Part shown: positions 58,425 to 64,000 of the stretch, piece by piece
How the letters are laid out: every line of letters begins with the position of its first letter
Numbering within the stretch: position 1 is the stretch's first letter
Assembly (NCBI GenBank): GCA_026994195.1
Contig: JALWRH010000027.1
Coordinates: 10,212-74,211 of the forward strand
Direction of reading: 5' to 3'
DNA from: Sedimenticola sp.
GTDB taxonomy: Bacteria; Pseudomonadota; Gammaproteobacteria; Chromatiales; Chromatiaceae
DNA length: 64,000 bases
The notes under the pieces: generated by a model
Told to the model about the DNA's origin: nothing
Database searches by the model: none
What the model saw: the letters and a program-made list of their open reading frames with translations, nothing else
Translations under genes and position numbers: made by a program

Positions 58425-61400
58425 AGGCCCAGCTCCCGCCAACGCTTGCGGATACGTTTCACGGATACGGGATAGGCGGTTTTCAGCTCCTGGGCGAACA
58501 GGGAAATACGGAATTCCTCCAGCATCCAGCGGATCTCCTCCAGACGGGGATCCACCATGCCTTTTTCGCTGGCGACCTGCCAGCGCTCCAGCCAGGCATC
58601 CTGCACCGACTGCAACTCATGCAGCAGTTGCTGATCACGCAAGGCAGCATTGGGCAGTTTGTTCAGCCTCGATGCCAGGGCTTTCAGGTAGCGGGGATAT
58701 TGCTTGAGCTGCTCCCAGGGGGTGCTTTGCAGAAACCCCTGAAAGATCAGACGTTCCAGCTGCCACTGCATGTCCTGGGTAGAGGCCAGCCAGTTGATCT
58801 GATTGATGCCGGATAGAGCCTTGCGCAGCTTCTGGTACTGCCCCAGGATCTCCCCGGCCAGCTGACAGACAGCCCCGGCTTGTTCCGGCAGATCCCCGCG
58901 ATGGGCTTCGAGACGGCGGGAAAAGACCTCCCCATCCCGGATATCCGGCCCTTCAGGCAGAAAACTCCGGTCCAGAATCAGGGCCACCAGTTCCTGCTCC
59001 AGGTCCTGGCGCCCGCCCCTGCGCAAATGCGCCGGCGCTTTGGGCGCCTTGGCATACTGCAGCCGCATCTGCTGCAGACCCGGCAGTTGCTTTTTCAGCG
59101 CGCGCAGCTCCCGGGGCAGCGCCAGCATGAACAGGCGGCGCAGGCCCTGGTGATGGTGGCGCAGGGCCTCCGCCTCAGAGCCATACAGGCTCACCGCCAC
59201 ACTGTCGCCTTCATCATTCAGGGCGGGCCACAGGGTCAGGCGGATGCCCTGGTGCTCACTCTCAGCCTGTTCCGGCAGAGGACCGAAGTCCCAGCGGGTA
59301 AGGCCCCGGCGCTCCAGAGGATGAGCGTCCTGCTGGCGCGGTGCCTCCTCACAGGCATCCCCATAACGCCGTTGCAGGGCTACAAGATTTCTGTCGGCCG
59401 CCAGGGTTTTCCCGGAGGCATCGATAACCCGCACGCGCATGCGCAGGTAATCCGGCAGGGATTCGGTTTTCCAGGCATCTTCGGGGATATGTACGCCACC
59501 GGACAGCTCCTTGAGGGCAGCCGCCAGAGCCTGCACCAGGGGCGTATCCGAAGCCTGAAGTTTTGCCAGGGCGCGGGCGGCATAGTCCGGCACCGGCACG
59601 AACGCCTTGCGCAGGGATTTGGGCAAACCCTTGATGAGGGCGATGACCTTTTCTTCCAGCAGGCCCGGCACCAGCCAGTCCAGGCGGCCGGGGCTGATCT
59701 GGCGCAGCACCCCGGCAGGCACCACCAGGGTGACGCCATCGGCCCGGTGCCCCGGTTCAAAGTGATACTCCAGGGGCAGGCTCATGCCGTGCAGTTCCAG
59801 ACTCTTGGGAAACTGGGCTTCGGCATCGGCATCGGTTTCCCGGGCCAGCACATCTTCCAGATCCATGTGCAGGATACGCGGTTGCTTGGCGCTGGCCTTG
59901 CGCAGCCATTTCTCCAGCTGGGGGGTGGAATAGATGCCCTGGGGAATGCGCTGGTCGTAGAAGGCGTACATGCGTTCTTCATCCACCAGCAGATCCGGTC
60001 GCCGGGTACGCGCCTCCATGTCCCGCACATAGTCAACAAGCTCCCGGTTGTGGCGCCAGAAAGGCGCACGGGTTTTCATGTCTCCTTCCACCAGGCCGAA
60101 GCGGATAAAGATCTCCCGGGACTGTTTTGGATCGATGGGACCGAAATTGACCCGCCGCCGGGGCACCAGCACCAAACCGAACAGGGTGACTTTTTCATAA
60201 GCGCCCACTTGTCCACGCTTGCCCTGCCAATGGGGTTCGGAATAACTGTGCTTGACCAGATGCCCGGCCAGGGACTCCACCCAGTCAGGCTGGATGCGGG
60301 CGCACCCGCGAGCGTAGAGTTTGGTGGTCTCCACCAGTTCTGCGGCCATCACCCACTTGGGCCGGGTGCTGAACTGGGAGGAACCGGGAAACAGATGGAA
60401 ACGGCTGTTGCGTGCGCCCAGGTAGCCTTCGCCCTTGCCTGTCTGGCGAAAACCCAGATGACTGAGCAGGCCGGACAACAGGGCCTTGTGAATGGTTTCA
60501 TAGCCGGGATCTTCCTGATTGTCCCGGTAGCCCATCTCGTGCATCTGGCTGCGCAGCTGGCGGTGGATGTCCTGCCATTCCATGAGGCGCGTGTAGGACA
60601 GGAAATACTCCCGGCACAGGCGCCGGAACTTGCGCTGTGTGAGGTGGCGGCGTTTTTCCTGAACAAAATTCCACAAGGCCAGGTAGGCCAGAAAGTCCGA
60701 TTCTTCATGAATGAACAGGGCGTGAGCCTCATCCGCCTGTTCCCGCTTGTCATGGGGACGATCCCGGGGGTCCTGCACCGACAGGGCGGAAGCAATCACC
60801 AGCACCTCACGCAGGGCGTGGGTGTGCGCCGCTTCCAGAAGCATGCGTCCGATGCGCGGATCCACGGGCAGGCGCGCCAGCTTCCGGCCCAGCTGGGTGA
60901 TCTTGCCCAGTCCGTCCACAGCGCCGATCTCCTCCAGCACCCGGTAGCCATCCTTGATCTGGCGGCTGTCGGGCGGATCGATGAAAGGAAACTTATCGAT
61001 ATCGCCAAATCCCAGCATCTTCATTTGCAGGATGACGGAAGCGAGGTTGGTACGCAGAATCTCCGGCTCCATGAACTCGGGACGGGAGGCGTAATCCTCT
61101 TCCGTGTACAGGCGGATGCAAATGCCTTCTGCAACCCGCCCGCAACGTCCCTTGCGCTGGTTGGCGGAAGCCTGGGAGATGCGCTCCACGGGCAGGCGCT
61201 GAATCTTGCTGCGGTGGCTGTAGCGGCTGATGCGCGCAAAGCCGGTGTCGATGACATGGCGGATGCCCGGCACCGTAAGGGAAGTCTCCGCCACGTTGGT
61301 GGCCAGCACGATGCGCCGCTGGCCGGAGGGCCGGAAGATGCGCCCCTGCTCCGCCGGACTGAGGCGGGCATACAGGGGCAGAACCTCGGTCACTTGCAAA

Positions 61401-62332
61401 CGGTGCTTGCGCAGGCTCTCGGCAGTATCGCGGATCTCCCGCTCGCCGGACAGGAACACCAGGATATCCCCCCGGTCCTCCCGGGACAACTCATCCACGG
61501 CATCGAGAATCGCCTGTTGCACGCCCTCCCCGCGTTCGCCGCCGCCTTCATCCTCTTCAGGCGGGGGGCGGTAACGTACTTCCACGGGATAGGTGCGGCC
61601 TGATACTTCTATAATGGGCGCATCACGAAAATGCCGGGAGAATTTTTCCGGATCGATAGTGGCCGAAGTGACGATGAGCTTGAGATCCCGGCGCTTCTTC
61701 AACAACTGCTTGAGATACCCCAGGAGAAAATCGATGTTCAGGCTGCGTTCGTGGGCCTCATCGATAATGATGGTGTCGTATTCGTTGAGCCAGCGGTCCT
61801 GCTGAATCTCGGCCAGGAGCATGCCGTCCGTGAGCAGCTTGATGTGGGTGCTCTCGCTCACCCGGTCATGAAAACGCACCTTGTAGCCCACGGCACTGCC
61901 CAGTTTCCGGCCCAACTCGCTGGAGATGCGGCTGGCCAGGCTGCGCGCCGCGATACGCCGGGGCTGGGTATGGGCAATGCGGCCATAGACGCCACGCCCC
62001 AGTTCCAGGCAGATCTTGGGCAGCTGGGTGGATTTGCCCGAACCCGTCTCCCCGCACAGGATGATGACCTGGTGATTGCGTATCAGGGTGCGTATCTCGT
62101 CCCGCCGGGCGGAAACAGGCAGTTCCGGCGGGTAATGGGGCGCCGGCAGATCCGCACGCCGCGCCAGAGCCCGGGCGCGGGATTTCTCGATGCTGGCAGC
62201 CACCTGCGCCAGGGCCTGCTCCACGTCCTGCCCCTGGGAGAGAAGCCGGGACAGGTTGTTCAGCCGGGTGCGCAGGCGGTGCCGGTCGCGGATCAGGCAT
62301 TCACCCAGGTGTTGCTTGAGGGAATCAGGCAT
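58421..62332 (-). CDS. hrpA: ATP-dependent RNA helicase HrpA
   Basis: A protein of 1303 residues from ATG 62332, close to the E. coli protein. DEAH-box core: GETGSGKS (94-101), TQPRRIAARS, IIIDEAHERS, TSATID, and LATNVAETSLT with QRKGRCGR. After the helicase core come OB-like and DUF3418 C-terminal domains. HrpA processes mRNA and clears stalled ribosomes. It lies 13 bases after the DsbA-like gene. The last codons run into a REP-like repeat that supplies the stop. Confidence 0.93.
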   Translation of the reverse strand: MPDSLKQHLGECLIRDRHRLRTRLNNLSRLLSQGQDVEQALAQVAASIEKSRARALARRADLPAPHYPPELPVSARRDEIRTLIRNHQVIILCGETGSGKSTQLPKICLELGRGVYGRIAHTQPRRIAARSLASRISSELGRKLGSAVGYKVRFHDRVSESTHIKLLTDGMLLAEIQQDRWLNEYDTIIIDEAHERSLNIDFLLGYLKQLLKKRRDLKLIVTSATIDPEKFSRHFRDAPIIEVSGRTYPVEVRYRPPPEEDEGGGERGEGVQQAILDAVDELSREDRGDILVFLSGEREIRDTAESLRKHRLQVTEVLPLYARLSPAEQGRIFRPSGQRRIVLATNVAETSLTVPGIRHVIDTGFARISRYSHRSKIQRLPVERISQASANQRKGRCGRVAEGICIRLYTEEDYASRPEFMEPEILRTNLASVILQMKMLGFGDIDKFPFIDPPDSRQIKDGYRVLEEIGAVDGLGKITQLGRKLARLPVDPRIGRMLLEAAHTHALREVLVIASALSVQDPRDRPHDKREQADEAHALFIHEESDFLAYLALWNFVQEKRRHLTQRKFRRLCREYFLSYTRLMEWQDIHRQLRSQMHEMGYRDNQEDPGYETIHKALLSGLLSHLGFRQTGKGEGYLGARNSRFHLFPGSSQFSTRPKWVMAAELVETTKLYARGCARIQPDWVESLAGHLVKHSYSEPHWQGKRGQVGAYEKVTLFGLVLVPRRRVNFGPIDPKQSREIFIRFGLVEGDMKTRAPFWRHNRELVDYVRDMEARTRRPDLLVDEERMYAFYDQRIPQGIYSTPQLEKWLRKASAKQPRILHMDLEDVLARETDADAEAQFPKSLELHGMSLPLEYHFEPGHRADGVTLVVPAGVLRQISPGRLDWLVPGLLEEKVIALIKGLPKSLRKAFVPVPDYAARALAKLQASDTPLVQALAAALKELSGGVHIPEDAWKTESLPDYLRMRVRVIDASGKTLAADRNLVALQRRYGDACEEAPRQQDAHPLERRGLTRWDFGPLPEQAESEHQGIRLTLWPALNDEGDSVAVSLYGSEAEALRHHHQGLRRLFMLALPRELRALKKQLPGLQQMRLQYAKAPKAPAHLRRGGRQDLEQELVALILDRSFLPEGPDIRDGEVFSRRLEAHRGDLPEQAGAVCQLAGEILGQYQKLRKALSGINQINWLASTQDMQWQLERLIFQGFLQSTPWEQLKQYPRYLKALASRLNKLPNAALRDQQLLHELQSVQDAWLERWQVASEKGMVDPRLEEIRWMLEEFRISLFAQELKTAYPVSVKRIRKRWRELGL

Positions 62333-62345
62333 GGATAAAACCCGA

Positions 62346-63038
62346 TCAACACCAGTCCGGCAGGTCGATAGCGCGTTCCAGCAGTTCCTGTACGTTGGCG
62401 GCAATCGCCCGATAACCCACGTTGCCGTACAGTCGCTGCCGCCCTTCGTTCATGATCCAGGTAGGGCTGCCCTCGATCATGCGGTTGCGATGCTCATCTG
62501 CATCCAGGGCCAGGGCCGCATAGGCGCTGCCGTCCGCGACAGCCCGCTCTACGGCATCCACGGGGATGCTCAAGGCTTCCAAATGCTCATGCAGCACTTC
62601 CCGCAGGGCGATGTTCTGCAAATCCCGGAAGAAGCCCCGGCGCAGCCGCCACGTCAGTTCTTCGAACGCATCCCTGCCTTCGTAGTCTCCTTCCGGCAAC
62701 CGTCCCTGTTCGCCCAGCAGCTGCACGGCCTTGAGGGTGAGATGCACCGGCATGGACGATGCCGGCACATTGCGGGTCCAGATCTCCGGATGAATCTCCA
62801 CATGGGGAAAGTGCCGTCCCAGTTCCCGGACATGGCGGGAATAGCCCTGGTAGCCGCCTTCTTCATAGCCCTGGCCGATTTTGACCGCATTGTTGCCAAA
62901 CAAAGTGATGAAATGGCATTTCAGCCGGACCCGAGGGCCAAACTCCTTTTTGAGTTCATCCACCTTGATCTGAGCAAAATACGCCCAGACACAGAGAATA
63001 TCCGTGTAATAGTCGATGCCGATGCTGCGTTTGTTCAC
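62346..63038 (-). CDS. DsbA/FrnE-like thioredoxin-fold protein
   Basis: A protein of about 230 residues. The GTG start at 63038 is preferred, as it places IDYYTDILCVWAY near the N-terminus; ATG 63080 would add 14 residues and leave only 37 bases to the lemA start. The active site is CVWAY, so the second cysteine of the CxxC pair is missing, which argues against classical oxidase activity. The C-terminal part has GSPTWIMNEGRQRLYGNVGYR, as in FrnE/2-hydroxychromene-2-carboxylate isomerase-like proteins. Cytoplasmic. Confidence 0.72.
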   Translation of the reverse strand: MNKRSIGIDYYTDILCVWAYFAQIKVDELKKEFGPRVRLKCHFITLFGNNAVKIGQGYEEGGYQGYSRHVRELGRHFPHVEIHPEIWTRNVPASSMPVHLTLKAVQLLGEQGRLPEGDYEGRDAFEELTWRLRRGFFRDLQNIALREVLHEHLEALSIPVDAVERAVADGSAYAALALDADEHRNRMIEGSPTWIMNEGRQRLYGNVGYRAIAANVQELLERAIDLPDWC

Positions 63039-63117
63039 AAAGTTTTCCGTTGCGACCTCATAAGCGCTACATGCTACCATTATGACGCCCGTCCATCTCT
63101 AACCAAGGAGGAGAAAC

Positions 63118-63723
63118 ATGGGAACCGGTACTATCGTCACCATCGTTATCGTGGTCGTCATTCTCGGCCTGATCATGTACGTCATCGGAATTTACAACAC
63201 CCTGGTGACTCTGAAGAACCGTTACAAGAACGCTTTTGCCCAGATCGAGGTGCAGCTCAAGCGCCGCTATGACCTGATACCCAACCTCATGGAAACGGCC
63301 AAGGCCTACATGAAGCACGAGCGTGAAACCCTGGAAGCCGTCATCAACGCCCGGAATGCCGCCGCCAATGCCCTGGGCAAGGCCGCCGCCAATCCCGGTG
63401 ATCCGGAAGCCATGGGCGCCCTGGCCGGCAGCGAGCAGGCCCTGGCAGGCGCCATGAGCCGTTTCAACATGGTCATGGAAGCCTATCCCGACCTGAAGGC
63501 CAATCAGAACATGATGCAATTCAGCGAAGAACTGACCAGCACGGAAAACAAGATCGCCTTTGCCCGCCAGGCCTTCAACGACGCTGTCATGCAGTACAAC
63601 ACCTACCGTCAGTCCTTTCCCCAGGTGGTATTTGCGCCCATGTTCGGCCATCCCACGGATGCCAGCCTGCTGGAGTTCGAAGACAGCCCGCAGATGCAGG
63701 AAGCGCCCAAGGTCTCTTTCTGA
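63118..63723 (+). CDS. lemA: LemA family protein
   Basis: A protein of 201 residues with AAGGAGGAG before the ATG. One N-terminal membrane helix (IVTIVIVVVILGLIMYVIGIY) is followed by a coiled-coil/helical domain with FAQIEVQLKRRYDLIPNL, the LemA signature. It is followed 14 bases later by an M48-type protease, its usual neighbour. Confidence 0.92.
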   Translation: MGTGTIVTIVIVVVILGLIMYVIGIYNTLVTLKNRYKNAFAQIEVQLKRRYDLIPNLMETAKAYMKHERETLEAVINARNAAANALGKAAANPGDPEAMGALAGSEQALAGAMSRFNMVMEAYPDLKANQNMMQFSEELTSTENKIAFARQAFNDAVMQYNTYRQSFPQVVFAPMFGHPTDASLLEFEDSPQMQEAPKVSF

Positions 63724-63737
63724 GGGTCTGAATCTCC

Positions 63738-64000
63738 ATGGATTTCTTCTCCGCCCAGGATGACGCCCGGCGCAAGACGCGCTGGCTGATCATCCTGTTC
63801 ATTCTCGCCATTCTGTCTCTGGTGGTGCTGACTAACCTGTTCATCATGTTGTTCGTGGAATATTCCAACGACTACTATGTGCAGAACCACACCCCCATGA
63901 CCTTCTGGCAGAAGTTCGACTGGGGGCGTTTCATTGCCATCAGTATCGGCGTCATCGTGGTGGTCCTGGCGGGCAGCGGCATCCGCACCCTGAGCCTGCG
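63738..64000 (+). CDS. M48-family membrane metalloprotease, N-terminal part (cut by window edge)
   Basis: The first 87 residues are in view: a short cytoplasmic start (MDFFSAQDDARRKTRWLIIL), a first membrane helix, a periplasmic stretch, and a second helix (FIAISIGVIVVVLAGSGI). The layout matches the Ste24/HtpX-like M48 proteases that follow lemA. The catalytic HExxH lies beyond the window, so the family call rests on gene order and membrane topology. Confidence 0.7.
   Translation, partial: MDFFSAQDDARRKTRWLIILFILAILSLVVLTNLFIMLFVEYSNDYYVQNHTPMTFWQKFDWGRFIAISIGVIVVVLAGSGIRTLSL

Noticed and set aside
58880-61603. 907-codon open frame antisense to hrpA
   Set aside because: hrpA has all helicase motifs; the reverse frame has no family signature and is a codon-bias shadow.

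Overview
The window looks like a chromosome segment of a gammaproteobacterium. The right two thirds is GC-rich and carries an ordered housekeeping block in typical gammaproteobacterial order: yceD-rpmF-plsX-fabH-fabD-fabG-acpP-fabF-pabC-mltG-tmk-holB-pilZ-tatD. A DsrE2-type protein, several thiol-disulfide proteins and a cytochrome c'-like protein would suit a sulfur-oxidising or microaerobic lifestyle. That lifestyle, and any species name, are inference only.

Region 1 (1-17751, all minus strand) is a defence island. An operon read leftward from 17751 encodes a small excisionase-like HTH protein, an SNF2/DEAD-type helicase, a DUF4391 protein, a UvrD-like helicase, a GmrSD-like DUF262/DUF1524 protein, a type III methyltransferase (Mod), its Res helicase-nuclease and an OLD-family ATPase with a TOPRIM nuclease domain. 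Most junctions overlap or are only a few bases apart. A SbcD-like nuclease and a YhaN-like ATPase (cut by the window edge) follow. The mod gene has an in-frame TAA at codon 45, so as read the methyltransferase is probably not made full length.

Region 2 (17752-26728) is a mobile-element zone. An XRE regulator starts inside its own palindromic operator and is followed by an unrecognised 331-residue protein. Next come a tyrosine recombinase on the minus strand and a Tn7-like core (tnsA-tnsB-tnsC-tniQ). A Tn7-like terminal sequence at about 26210 abuts a truncated Mrr-type fragment and a frameshifted HsdM C-terminus, remnants of an older restriction locus.

Region 3 (26729-31530) holds a TetR regulator with two matching operators (its own promoter and that of the dsrE2-like gene), a secreted protein, a YdcF-family protein, a glycosyltransferase and a methyltransferase. 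Region 4 (31531-42479) is the fatty-acid, DNA-replication and cell-wall block. Region 5 (42614-64000) mixes core genes (iscR, trx, adk, htpG, hrpA, lemA) with accessory ones (a matrixin-type protease pair, a chromate transporter, and a cytochrome c' gene divergent from a Crp/Fnr regulator). A dispersed REP-like hairpin family is scattered from 27 kb to 58 kb. I saw no tRNA, rRNA or CRISPR array.
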